This document shows, piece after piece, positions 24,258-30,911 of a stretch of DNA of 64,000 nucleotides (position 1 is its first letter; each line of letters starts with the position of its first letter). The notes under the pieces were generated by a model. The model worked only from the letters and a program-made list of their open reading frames with translations. It was not told the origin of the DNA and did not search any database. The position numbers and the translations under genes are program-made. The DNA comes from DASSUW01 sp963774155 (GTDB lineage Bacteria; Actinomycetota; Thermoleophilia; Solirubrobacterales; Solirubrobacteraceae), in contig CAVZDW010000008.1 in the NCBI GenBank assembly GCA_963774155.1, forward strand, positions 1,116,001-1,180,000, given 5' to 3'.

Positions 24258-24998
24258 CTAGAGGAAGGTGGTCAGGTACCAGTCGACCATCGCGTCGCCC
24301 CAGAACAGGGCGACGACCCCGCCGAGGGCGAGGAAGGGGCCGAAGGGCACCGCGGTCTTGCGGCCCTCGGCAGCGCCCTTGCGGGCGATCACGGCGGCTC
24401 CCACGAGGGTGCCGCTGATCAGTGCGACGAAGATGGCGGGTCCCACGGCTGCGCCGAGGAACAACCCGAGCACGCCGGCGAGCTTGACGTCGCCCATCCC
24501 CATCCCGCGCGGGTACGCGAGCAGGGCGAGGAAGAAGAAGCCCGCGCCGGCCACGCCGGCGATCAGATGCTCCACGAGCGCCGGCGAGTCGGTGAGGTAC
24601 ACGAGCGGCGGGGCGAGCAGCGCTCCCGCCAGCGTGAGCTTGTTGGGGATGATCCGGTGGTCGAGATCGATCAGGGTGATCGGGACCAGCAGGAGCACCA
24701 GGACCAGGCCGAGGACCGCATCCTCGTCGGGGCCCTTGGCGAGCACCACCAGCGCGCACAGGAGACCGGTCACGGCCTCTACGAGGGGATAGCGCGCGGA
24801 AATACTCGCCTTGCACGTGCGGCAGCGGCCGCGCAGTGCCAGCCAGGACAGGACCGGGATGTTGTCGTACGGCCGGATCGCGGTCTGGCACTGCGGGCAG
24901 CGCGATCGCGGGCGCGACAGCGACTCGCCCCGCGGCAGCCGGTAGGCCACCACGTTCAGGAACGAGCCGAAGATCGCGCCGACGACCGCAGCGATCAT
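24258..24998 (-). CDS. pilD: Prepilin peptidase / N-methyltransferase PilD
   Basis: A 246-residue polytopic membrane aspartyl peptidase that cleaves and N-methylates type IV prepilins. The N-terminal cytoplasmic domain has both Cys pairs (RCPQCQ and RCRTCK, about residues 33-62), consistent with a methyltransferase-competent enzyme. The two catalytic Asp are in LIDLDHRIIPNKLT and GMGMGDVKLAG. There are about seven hydrophobic segments. It follows pilM after 4 nt and so belongs to the pilM transcript. Confidence 0.95.
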   Translation of the reverse strand: MIAAVVGAIFGSFLNVVAYRLPRGESLSRPRSRCPQCQTAIRPYDNIPVLSWLALRGRCRTCKASISARYPLVEAVTGLLCALVVLAKGPDEDAVLGLVLVLLLVPITLIDLDHRIIPNKLTLAGALLAPPLVYLTDSPALVEHLIAGVAGAGFFFLALLAYPRGMGMGDVKLAGVLGLFLGAAVGPAIFVALISGTLVGAAVIARKGAAEGRKTAVPFGPFLALGGVVALFWGDAMVDWYLTTFL

Positions 24999-25002
24999 CG
25001 GG

Positions 25003-26052
25003 TCAGGCCACGTCCTCGACGGCCAGGCCGGCGGCGACGGTGAGGCGACCGAGATCGGCCTCCGCGTCGTCCGAGCCGACGACGGCCGACTCGAGCGGCA
25101 GCTTGAGCTGCTCCGAGAGGGCCTCGACGAAGCCGGCGATGGCGACGGCGGGACCGGTCAGCACGCCCGTCTCGACCGTCTCCGCGCTCTCCTGCATGCG
25201 GTAGAAGTTGAGCGAGTTGCGGATCGTGTCGGCGAGCTGGTGGACGCCCTCCTCGAGCACCGCGCGAGCGGCGGTGACGAGGTCGGCGTCGCCCTCGACC
25301 TCGTCGAGCGGCGTGTGCAGGCCGACGTGGCCGAGCCACTGGCGGGCGTGCTCGGCGGTGAGGCCGCGACGCTCGGCGAGCGTGTTGACCATCGCGTCGA
25401 GCCCGCCGGCGGCGGCGCGGGTGAAGAGGCAGCCGCTGGCGTTGGCCACGGCGACGTTGGTGAGCCCGCCGACGCTGATGTAGAGCACGGCGCCCTCGGG
25501 CCGGCGACCGCCGGCGAGCGCGCGGACCATGCCGAAGGCGGAGAGGTCGATGCCCTCGACCTTGAGACCGGCGTCGCGCGAAGCGGTGACCAGGCGGTCG
25601 ACCATCTCGCGGCGGACGGCGACGATCACGACGCGCGTGCGGTCCTGGCCGGCGGCGTTCTGGACCGTGCCCAGCGACTGCCAGTCGAGGACGGCCTCGT
25701 CCATCGGCATCGGGATGTGATCGGGCGCCTGGACCTTGACGGCGGCGGCGAGTGCCTTCTCGTCCTCGAGCGGCGGGAGGTCGAGCGTGCGGACCACGAT
25801 CCGCTGGTTCGCGATTCCGAGCCGGACCCGGTTCGGCAGCCCGTTCTCGGCGAAGAAGGTCTTCAGCGCCTCCGCGAGGGCGGGGACGTCCGCGACCTCG
25901 CCGTCGCGCAGGATGCCGGGACGGAGCGGAGCGACGGCGCCGCGCTTGAGCGACAGCGACCCGTTGACGGTGACCTCGGCCGCGGCGATGTGGCCGGGAT
26001 CGAGATCGAGGCCGACGACCGCGGCCTGGGAGGAGGAGCGCTTCTTGAACAC
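25003..26052 (-). CDS. pilM: Type IV pilus inner-membrane platform protein PilM
   Basis: A 349-residue actin-like ATPase-fold protein that binds the PilN N-terminus. It begins with AAVVGLDLDPGHIAAAEV (phosphate-1 region). The middle has RVRLGIANQRIVVRTLDLPP, AVKVQAPDHIPMPMDEAVLD and a second phosphate motif near VLYISVGGLTNVAVAN. GVLTGPAVAIAGFVEALSEQL is the C-terminal nucleotide motif. The GTG at 26052 is 7 nt after a sigma-28-type -10, so the transcript appears leaderless; no ribosome binding site is seen. Confidence 0.93.
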   Translation of the reverse strand: MFKKRSSSQAAVVGLDLDPGHIAAAEVTVNGSLSLKRGAVAPLRPGILRDGEVADVPALAEALKTFFAENGLPNRVRLGIANQRIVVRTLDLPPLEDEKALAAAVKVQAPDHIPMPMDEAVLDWQSLGTVQNAAGQDRTRVVIVAVRREMVDRLVTASRDAGLKVEGIDLSAFGMVRALAGGRRPEGAVLYISVGGLTNVAVANASGCLFTRAAAGGLDAMVNTLAERRGLTAEHARQWLGHVGLHTPLDEVEGDADLVTAARAVLEEGVHQLADTIRNSLNFYRMQESAETVETGVLTGPAVAIAGFVEALSEQLKLPLESAVVGSDDAEADLGRLTVAAGLAVEDVA

Positions 26053-26059
26053 GAGAGGG

Positions 26060-26087
26060 ATATCGGCAGCGGGACGCCGTGGCTTAA
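26060..26087 (-). promoter_or_regulatory. Sigma-28-type promoter of pilM-pilD
   Basis: TTAAG (26087-26083), 15 nt, GCCGATAT (26067-26060), identical to the Bacillus SigD -10. It ends 7 nt before the GTG start of pilM. It begins immediately after the pilin terminator. Confidence 0.8.
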
Positions 26088-26090
26088 CGA

Positions 26091-26116
26091 CGAAGCGGGC
26101 CCGGAGGCCCGCTTCG
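26091..26116 (-). terminator. Rho-independent terminator of the pilin gene
   Basis: A perfect 11-bp stem (26091-26101 with 26106-26116) and a 4-nt CGGA loop, 28 nt after the pilin stop, followed on the minus strand by TCGTTAAG. It insulates the pilin transcript from the pilM promoter, whose -35 lies in the trailing bases. Confidence 0.8.
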
Positions 26117-26143
26117 CGGAATTGCGTAGACCGTGAGGTCTGA

Positions 26144-26584
26144 CTACCAGGACGAGCCGCTTGCGACGTCGACGTCGGGGCAGCCGTCGCCGGTGCAGGT
26201 GCGGGTCACGGCACCGTCGTCGTCACGGGTGATGACCCACTCACGGGCGCTGGACGCCTTCGACGTCACGGTGACCGTGTAGCCGTCGCCGACCGGGGCG
26301 ACGTCGAGGCGGTCGTCGAACTGGCCGATGGCGGGCTCGATCTCGATGAGGGCGGCCTCGTCGGCGCCGGTGTAGTCCTGGTTGTCGGAGTAGTAGGTCT
26401 CCAGAGCGGTCTGGACGGTGCGGGCGCCCGTCTTGGCCTCGGAGTCCTGAGCCTTCTCACGCTGGTTGAGGAAGGCGGGAAGGGCAATCGCGGCAAGGAT
26501 GCCGATGATGAGGATGACGACCAGGAGCTCGATGAGCGTGAAGCCCTTCTCGTCCTGAGCGCGCTGGCGGAGCTTGTGCAGCAT
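26144..26584 (-). CDS. Type IV major pilin (type IVa-like prepilin)
   Basis: A 146-residue prepilin. The leader MLHKLRQRAQDEKG ends in the conserved Gly, and cleavage by PilD would leave mature N-terminal Phe followed by TLIELLVVILIIGILAAIAL, including the Glu-5 needed for assembly. The soluble domain is acidic, with a C-terminal Cys pair (RTCTGDGCPD) that would form the disulfide loop. The ATG at 26584 has a textbook AGGAGGGA site. It has a monocistronic layout: sigma-28-type promoter, c-di-GMP riboswitch, gene, terminator. Confidence 0.95.
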   Translation of the reverse strand: MLHKLRQRAQDEKGFTLIELLVVILIIGILAAIALPAFLNQREKAQDSEAKTGARTVQTALETYYSDNQDYTGADEAALIEIEPAIGQFDDRLDVAPVGDGYTVTVTSKASSAREWVITRDDDGAVTRTCTGDGCPDVDVASGSSW

Positions 26585-26662
26585 GTGGGTGGTCCCTCCT
26601 GAAGGGATCGTTGGGCCTGTGTACATCCGTGCCGTAGACCTCGGTCCCAGTCCCACCACTGG

Positions 26663-26741
26663 CGGTGGCAACCCGGCTGGCTCCCATCCGAGGAGCTCCG
26701 TGGCTTTGCGCCTCGCCCTCACGGGCGATTTGCCTTTGACA
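26663..26741 (-). promoter_or_regulatory. Cyclic-di-GMP-I (GEMM) riboswitch in the pilin leader
   Basis: On the minus strand the leader shows the GEMM-I core in order: GGCAAA; the P2 stem TCGCCC-GTGA-GGGCGA with a GNRA tetraloop; GGCGCAAAGCCACGG; the P3 arm (GAGCTCC ... GGGAGC); and the closing CAGCCGGGTTGCC. Downstream, a hairpin CCACC/GGTGG (26653-26668) overlaps the 3' closing strand and could be the switch. A second hairpin (CCCT 26603-26606 with AGGG 26594-26597) covers the Shine-Dalgarno. Regulation could therefore be transcriptional or translational; the sign of control is not certain. Confidence 0.93.
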
Positions 26742-26761
26742 CCTTGGTTCTGGCCTTCCCG

Positions 26762-26789
26762 GTATCGGCATTCAGGGCCCAGTCCTTAA
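26762..26789 (-). promoter_or_regulatory. Sigma-28-type promoter of the pilin
   Basis: TTAAG (26789-26785), 15 nt, GCCGATAC (26769-26762). Transcription would start near 26755, giving a leader of about 170 nt that contains the riboswitch. It is the only one of the eight sites with a long leader. Confidence 0.8.
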
Positions 26790-26821
26790 GCAGCTATTAG
26801 CCCTCACCTGGACGACCGGTC

Positions 26822-26827
26822 TACTCT
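26822..26827 (+). promoter_or_regulatory. Leaderless -10 TACTCT for the gene at 26834
   Basis: TACTCT followed by exactly 6 nt and the ATG at 26834. No ribosome binding site is present. Confidence 0.5.
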
Positions 26828-26833
26828 CGGTCC

Positions 26834-27232
26834 ATGCTCGGCCGGCGGTTCGTCGTCCTCGTCCTCGTGCTGATGGGCCTCACCGCGCTCGCCGCCAGCG
26901 TCGCTCCGCGGCAGCCCGTGACGCCCCGCGAGGAGGCGCAGAGCACGCCGAGCCCGGCGCCCGCGCGCTCGCCCACCGTCACGACCGTGGAGCGCGAGCT
27001 GGCCATCTCCGACGGCGACGAGGCCGAGCGCGTGACGGTCAACACCGGCGACCTGCTCGAGCTCACCGTCTCGGGCGACGCGCGCGACGGCGTGCTGCTG
27101 ATGGGTCGGATCGAGGCGATCGACCCGGTCTCCCCCGCGCGCTTCTCCGTGCTGGCCGACGAGCCCGGCGAGCATCCGATCGAGCTGATCGAGGCCGAGC
27201 GCCAGGTCGGGACGCTGGTGATCCGGGACTAA
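26834..27232 (+). CDS. Exported or membrane-anchored protein, cupredoxin-like fold possible
   Basis: A 132-residue protein with an N-terminal signal peptide or anchor (FVVLVLVLMGLTALAASVAP) and a Pro/Ser-rich linker. The beta-rich domain of about 80 residues (ISDGDEAERVTVNTGDLLEL through GEHPIELIEAERQVGTLVIRD) resembles the cupredoxin layout but lacks the Cys/His/Met copper ligands. Function unknown. It is divergent from the pilin promoter region and probably leaderless. Its 3' end overlaps the next gene by 4 nt, convergent. Confidence 0.65.
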   Translation: MLGRRFVVLVLVLMGLTALAASVAPRQPVTPREEAQSTPSPAPARSPTVTTVERELAISDGDEAERVTVNTGDLLELTVSGDARDGVLLMGRIEAIDPVSPARFSVLADEPGEHPIELIEAERQVGTLVIRD

Positions 27233-27420
27233 GCCTGGCTGCTCTGCGCGGTCTCGCGGCGCGCGGCCTGCGCGTCGTGGCCCGGCTCGAAGCGTCCCGT
27301 GCCCTCACACCACGGGCACGTGACGGCCGACGGAGTGCCACCGAGACCGGAGATCACCTTGCCGGTGCCACGGCAGGCGGTGCAGCGCTGGGGGTCGTAG
27401 GGCTCGGGCTCGGCGCTCAC
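27229..27420 (-). CDS. Small zinc-finger protein with paired CxxC motifs (DnaJ-type)
   Basis: A 63-residue protein with CTACRGTGKV and CPWCEGTGRF, two CxxCxGxG-type motifs as in the DnaJ zinc-binding domain, about 22 residues apart. One zinc ion would be bound by the four Cys. The rest is polar. Function unknown; such mini-proteins are common in actinobacteria. The GTG at 27420 is preceded by TACCGT with an 8-nt spacer. Confidence 0.7.
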   Translation of the reverse strand: MSAEPEPYDPQRCTACRGTGKVISGLGGTPSAVTCPWCEGTGRFEPGHDAQAARRETAQSSQA

Positions 27421-27438
27421 GGGCGCCCACGGTAGCGG

Positions 27439-28107
27439 CTAGCCGAGTCCGGGAGGCGCCACGGAGGTGGCGGCGCGGGCGGACTCGCCGCTCGCGTGGA
27501 ACACCGGGTCGGCCGGGCGGTCCGTCGGCAGGGCGCGGCGCAGCGTCGGCGGGATCTCGCGGTCGGTGACCGGGCGCAGGAGCCCGAACTGGCGGAAGGT
27601 GCTCTCGGCCTTGGTCGTGTCGGCCACGCGGAAGAGCAGGCCGTAGACGGCGGGGGCGCCGAGCGGCGAGCGGGCGGCGATCTCCTGCGCGACCGCCGGC
27701 TCGAAGCACTCGACGTCGGCCAGCGGCTTGGTGAAGAGCAGCGCTGCGTTCGGGGCGTCCTCGGGATCGCCGAGCACGGTCATGGCCGAGCCGCCGAGGC
27801 TCGTCCACAGCCAGCCCTCGATGCCCTGCTCGCGCGGGACGACCGCCGTGGCGCTGAGCCGCTTGAGGATCGGGAAGCGCCCGGCCATGCCGCTCGTCCG
27901 CGCTCCCCCGGCATCGACGAGGCCGAGCTGCAACGTGCCCAGCGGCACGCGCAGCGGCGTGCGCAGCGTCCCGTCGAAGGAGATCACCGCGCCCATCGCG
28001 CTCAGGCGCAGCACGTCGAGCGAGCGGCCACGCCGGCCCCAGGACTTCGAGGCCTCGAGCTCGAGCACGTACTCGCGCTGGCCGGTGGTGGGCGGGGGCA
28101 GGGACAT
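27439..28107 (-). CDS. Unknown protein under a sigma-28-type promoter
   Basis: A 222-residue soluble protein that I cannot assign. It has no signal peptide or membrane helix. The N-terminal half is beta-rich (GQREYVLELEASKSWGRRG, AVISFDGTLRTPLRVPLGTL) and the C-terminal half is mixed (ALLFTKPLADVECFEPAVAQ, then TFRQFGLLRPVTDREIP). A single Cys is in VECFEP. The ATG at 28107 lies 9 nt after GCCGATTA. Sharing this promoter with the pilus genes suggests a role in surface behaviour, but no family evidence supports that. Confidence 0.65.
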   Translation of the reverse strand: MSLPPPTTGQREYVLELEASKSWGRRGRSLDVLRLSAMGAVISFDGTLRTPLRVPLGTLQLGLVDAGGARTSGMAGRFPILKRLSATAVVPREQGIEGWLWTSLGGSAMTVLGDPEDAPNAALLFTKPLADVECFEPAVAQEIAARSPLGAPAVYGLLFRVADTTKAESTFRQFGLLRPVTDREIPPTLRRALPTDRPADPVFHASGESARAATSVAPPGLG

Positions 28108-28116
28108 CTTCTCCAG

Positions 28117-28144
28117 TAATCGGCCCGCGCGACCCCGGTGTTTA
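28117..28144 (-). promoter_or_regulatory. Sigma-28-type promoter of the unknown gene at 28107
   Basis: TAAAC (28144-28140), 15 nt, GCCGATTA (28124-28117). The -35 is the only one with the full TAAA of FliA. It overlaps the TAA stop of the cupin gene at 28142. Confidence 0.75.
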
Positions 28145-28507
28145 GCCGTCGTCGCGGTGGACGGTCTCCGGCGAGAACGCGGGCAGGCAGATGGCCACGT
28201 AGGACGCGCCGCCGGCCTCGGGCGTGGAGTAGCGGACCCACTCGCCCGCGCGGGCGAGTACGCCCTGCCCGGCGTGCACGTCGAGCGCCCCGCCCTCGTG
28301 CTCCACGCGCAGGGAGCCCTCGAGCACGAGCGTGTACTCGTCGAAGTCCGGGCGCTGGCCCGGCTCGAGCCAGCCCTCGGGCGAGCGCATGTGGGCGACG
28401 CTGACTCGACTTTCGTCGGAGTTCACCCGGCCGACGTACTCGTCGATCAGCTTGGGTTTGGTCCCCGCGGCCTCTACGCGCGAGGGGTTCGGGATCAGTT
28501 CTGGCAT
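28142..28507 (-). CDS. Cupin-domain protein
   Basis: A 121-residue single-domain cupin. The two cupin motifs are reduced: EPGQRPDFDEYTLVLEGSLR (motif 1, with Glu retained but the His pair replaced by Arg/Asp) and LDVHAGQGVLARAGEWVRYS (motif 2). Metal binding is doubtful, and a sugar or small-molecule sensor or isomerase role is equally possible. The ATG at 28507 is nearly leaderless from the shared palindromic -10 at 28515, divergent from the hemolysin III gene. Confidence 0.75.
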   Translation of the reverse strand: MPELIPNPSRVEAAGTKPKLIDEYVGRVNSDESRVSVAHMRSPEGWLEPGQRPDFDEYTLVLEGSLRVEHEGGALDVHAGQGVLARAGEWVRYSTPEAGGASYVAICLPAFSPETVHRDDG

Positions 28508-28514
28508 GAGCGCG

Positions 28515-28522
28515 GGTATACC
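28515..28522. promoter_or_regulatory. Bidirectional palindromic -10 GGTATACC
   Basis: The 21-bp gap between two divergent starts is centred on GGTATACC. TATACC on the plus strand ends 6 nt before the GTG at 28529, and TATACC on the minus strand ends 7 nt before the ATG at 28507. Both mRNAs would start on or next to their start codon. Confidence 0.6.
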
Positions 28523-28528
28523 AGTGAC

Positions 28529-29176
28529 GTGCAGGGAACCGAGCTGATACCGATCCTGCGAGGCGTGCTCCACCAGTGGGCCTTCTGCGTGGCGCTCGCC
28601 GCGGCGGTGGTGCTCGTGGCCGTCGCGCCGGACGGCGTGCCCCGCCTGGCGGCCCTGATCTACGGCGGCGGGCTGTGCCTGATGCTGGCCGCCAGCGCGC
28701 TCTACCACCGGCTCAAGTGCAGCCCGCGCGTCCGCATGTGGCTGTGCCGGATCGACCACAGCGCGATCTACGTCTTCCTCGCCGCCAGCTACACGCCGGT
28801 CGGACTGCTCCTGCTCGAGGGCCCGGTGCGCTGGATCGTCCTCGGCAGCGTGTGGGGCGGCTGCCTCGCCGGCGTCGCCTTGAGCGTGGCCTGGGTCACC
28901 GCGCCGCGCATCCTCTTCGCGCTGAGCTACCTCGCGCTCGGCTGGGTGATCGTCCTCGCCTTCCCGCAGCTGACCAAGACGCTCGACGCCACGCCGCTGC
29001 TCCTCTTCGCCGTCGGCGGGCTCCTCTACTCGATCGGCGCGGCCGTCTACGCCACGCGCCGGCCGAACCCGTGGCCGCGCACCTTCGGGTTCCACGAGAT
29101 CTTCCACGCGCTCGTCGTCGCCGCCGCCCTCGTGCACTTCGTGGCGATGGCCGGCTGGGTCATCCCCGCCGGCTGA
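28529..29176 (+). CDS. Hemolysin III / PAQR-family membrane protein
   Basis: A 215-residue protein with seven predicted membrane helices. Family motifs are RGVLHQWAF near the start, the Ser-His pair in ASALYHRLKC, the Asp-His in RIDHSAIYVFLAASYTPVG, and the C-terminal His pair in GFHEIFHALVVAAALVHF. In the PAQR/CREST superfamily these residues form a zinc-dependent hydrolase site. The bacterial function is not settled despite the name hemolysin III. The GTG at 28529 coincides with the predicted transcription start. Confidence 0.9.
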   Translation: MQGTELIPILRGVLHQWAFCVALAAAVVLVAVAPDGVPRLAALIYGGGLCLMLAASALYHRLKCSPRVRMWLCRIDHSAIYVFLAASYTPVGLLLLEGPVRWIVLGSVWGGCLAGVALSVAWVTAPRILFALSYLALGWVIVLAFPQLTKTLDATPLLLFAVGGLLYSIGAAVYATRRPNPWPRTFGFHEIFHALVVAAALVHFVAMAGWVIPAG

Positions 29177-29178
29177 TC

Positions 29179-29634
29179 TCAGGAGTGCGCGTGGTGCTGA
29201 TGCACCACGGCGTGTCCCTTGCCGCGCGCCAGCAGCCACCGGTTGACCGGGAAGGCCGCGACGCCGGCGATCAGGAGGGCGACGGCCAGCGCGGCCCAGA
29301 AGCCGATGTCGGTCAGCGTCGCCTCCATCGCGCCCGGGATCAGCAGCATGATCGCGTTGTCGACGATCTCCATGATCGTGATCGAGATCGTGTCCGAGGC
29401 CAGGGCGATCGGGATCACGGCGCCCAGCGCCATGCCGGAGCGCAGCAGCGGCAGGCTCGTCAGCAGGTAGCCGAAGAAGAACGCCAGCGCGACCGCGAGA
29501 GCGATCGTCGCCAGGTCCGACCACCCGAGGGCCGTCCCGATGACCATCCCCAGCACCTCGCCGATGGCGCAGCCGGTGAGGCAGTGGACGGTGGCGCTGA
29601 AGGCCAGGGAGTTCAGGGACGGCTGGGTGCTCAT
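29179..29634 (-). CDS. DUF4396 membrane protein
   Basis: A 151-residue integral membrane protein with about four helices. It opens with the DUF4396 signature SATVHCLTGCAIGEVLGMVI and has ASDTISITIMEIVDNAIMLL in the middle and a His-rich C-terminus (KGHAVVHQHHAHS). Conserved His, Cys and Asp/Glu in membrane segments hint at metal handling, but the function is unknown. The ATG overlaps the upstream nitroreductase stop as ATGA. Confidence 0.82.
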   Translation of the reverse strand: MSTQPSLNSLAFSATVHCLTGCAIGEVLGMVIGTALGWSDLATIALAVALAFFFGYLLTSLPLLRSGMALGAVIPIALASDTISITIMEIVDNAIMLLIPGAMEATLTDIGFWAALAVALLIAGVAAFPVNRWLLARGKGHAVVHQHHAHS

Positions 29635-30122
29635 GCGGGCCCCAGCCGGATCACGGCGATGCGCCGCGGCGCCGCCCGCTTCACATAGGCCGGGAAGCCC
29701 GGGTAGATCTCCGTGGCCATCGCGATGTAGCGATCGCGCTCGGCGCCGTCGACCTCCTCGGCGGTGACCTCGCGGGACTGACCCTCGACCTCCACCTGCG
29801 CCCGAGGGTTCGCTCGCAGGTTGTGGATCCAGGCCGGATGCTGCGGGCGCCCGAAGTTCGAGCCGACGACGATCACCGCGTCCCCCTCCACCACGCCGAG
29901 CAGCGGCGCCGTGGTCGGGCGGCCCGTGCGCGCGCCGCTCGTGGTGAGCATGACCACCGGCAGCCCGGAGAGCAGGGCCGCGAGCGTGGTCCGCTCGCCA
30001 CTCCAGCGGTAGACGGCCCGGTCGGCGTGATGCAACGTGCGCGCGAGCACGCGGGAGACCGGCTCCGTGGCGGCGAGACGCCGGAGGAGCCTGCGGGCGG
30101 GATGGGCATCGGCGTAGCTCAC
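29631..30122 (-). CDS. Deazaflavin (F420)-dependent nitroreductase-family protein
   Basis: A 163-residue split-beta-barrel flavin/deazaflavin protein of the DDN type. The core has LPVVMLTTSGARTGRPTTAP, GDAVIVVGSNFGRPQHPAW and WIHNLRANPRAQVEVEGQ, typical of F420-binding nitroreductases. The GTG at 30122 overlaps the acetyltransferase stop as GTGA, and its own stop overlaps DUF4396 as ATGA. Substrate is not predictable. Confidence 0.88.
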   Translation of the reverse strand: MSYADAHPARRLLRRLAATEPVSRVLARTLHHADRAVYRWSGERTTLAALLSGLPVVMLTTSGARTGRPTTAPLLGVVEGDAVIVVGSNFGRPQHPAWIHNLRANPRAQVEVEGQSREVTAEEVDGAERDRYIAMATEIYPGFPAYVKRAAPRRIAVIRLGPA

Positions 30123-30601
30123 AGCACGTACCGGGTCAGGCCGCCGCGATCGCCGTCCGGCACGAACCCCAGCCGCTCGAGCACGCGGTGCGACGGGGCG
30201 TTGTCCGGGTCGACCCGCGCCACGACGCGCTTGACCCCGGGCTGGCGCCGCGCCCAGGTGGCGAGCAGCTCGACCGCCTCGGTCGCCAGCCCGGCCCCGC
30301 GCGCGCTGGGCACGAGCGCGTAGCCGACCTCGACCTCGCCGTCCTCGCCGGGCGGGCCGTGGAAGCCGGCGTCGCCGATCGCCAGCCCGTCCGCGCTGCG
30401 CACGATCACGTACGCGAAGTACGGGTGCAGCTGGTCGAAGGCGGTCCCCTGGGTCGTCACGATCCGCTCGAGCACGCCGTGGAGCGCGGGCAGCGGGAAC
30501 CCCTCGGCCCAGGGCAGGTCGGGCTCCGGCCGGCCGGAGAGCATGGCCTTGGCGCGCTCGTACGTGATCGGCTCCAGCCGGATCCGGTCGGACGACAGCA
30601 T
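30119..30601 (-). CDS. GNAT-family N-acetyltransferase (RimJ-like)
   Basis: A 160-residue acetyltransferase. It has the RimJ/RimL-type opening SSDRIRLEPITYERAKAML, beta-strand ADGLAIGDAGFHG, the acetyl-CoA motif A in GYALVPSARGAGLATEAVEL, and motif B around VDPDNAPSHRVLERLGF. The ATG at 30601 is preferred over the one at 30637 because TACGCT lies exactly 6 nt upstream; the mRNA would be leaderless. It heads a three-gene run with the nitroreductase and DUF4396. Confidence 0.88.
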   Translation of the reverse strand: MLSSDRIRLEPITYERAKAMLSGRPEPDLPWAEGFPLPALHGVLERIVTTQGTAFDQLHPYFAYVIVRSADGLAIGDAGFHGPPGEDGEVEVGYALVPSARGAGLATEAVELLATWARRQPGVKRVVARVDPDNAPSHRVLERLGFVPDGDRGGLTRYVL

Positions 30602-30607
30602 GGCGGC

Positions 30608-30617
30608 AGCGTACGCT
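30608..30617. promoter_or_regulatory. Bidirectional palindromic -10 AGCGTACGCT
   Basis: The 22-bp gap between divergent genes is centred on a perfect 10-bp palindrome. TACGCT on each strand is followed by exactly 6 nt and an ATG: plus at 30624, minus at 30601. Both mRNAs would be leaderless. Confidence 0.65.
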
Positions 30618-30623
30618 GTGAGC

Positions 30624-30911
30624 ATGTGCCGCAACATCCGTCAGCTCCACAACTTCCAGCCGCCCGCCACCCAGGACGAGGTCGCGGACGCCGCCCTCCA
30701 GTACGTCCGCAAGATCAGCGGCTCCACCAAGCCCTCGCAGGCCAACGAGGCCGCCTTCAACCGCGCCGTCGAGGCCGTGACGGCCGCCACCCGGCAGCTC
30801 CTCGACGAGCTCGTGACCAACGCGCCGCCCAAGGACCGCGAGGCCGAGGCGGCCAAGCGCCGCGCCCGCTACGAGGCCAACCCGCGCGTCAGGGCTGCAG
30901 CCGCAGGGTGA
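30624..30911 (+). CDS. DUF2277 family protein
   Basis: A 95-residue protein that matches the DUF2277 family throughout: MCRNIRQLHNFQPPATQDE, then ALQYVRKISGSTKPSQANEA and an Arg/Glu-rich C-terminus. The conserved CRNIR start fixes the ATG at 30624. Function unknown. The 3' end overlaps the convergent GH97 gene by 23 nt. Confidence 0.88.
   Translation: MCRNIRQLHNFQPPATQDEVADAALQYVRKISGSTKPSQANEAAFNRAVEAVTAATRQLLDELVTNAPPKDREAEAAKRRARYEANPRVRAAAAG

Noticed and set aside
24150..25043. Plus-strand frames opposite pilD
   Set aside because: Arg/Glu/His-rich low-complexity translations are typical antisense shadows; pilD on the minus strand has all catalytic motifs.
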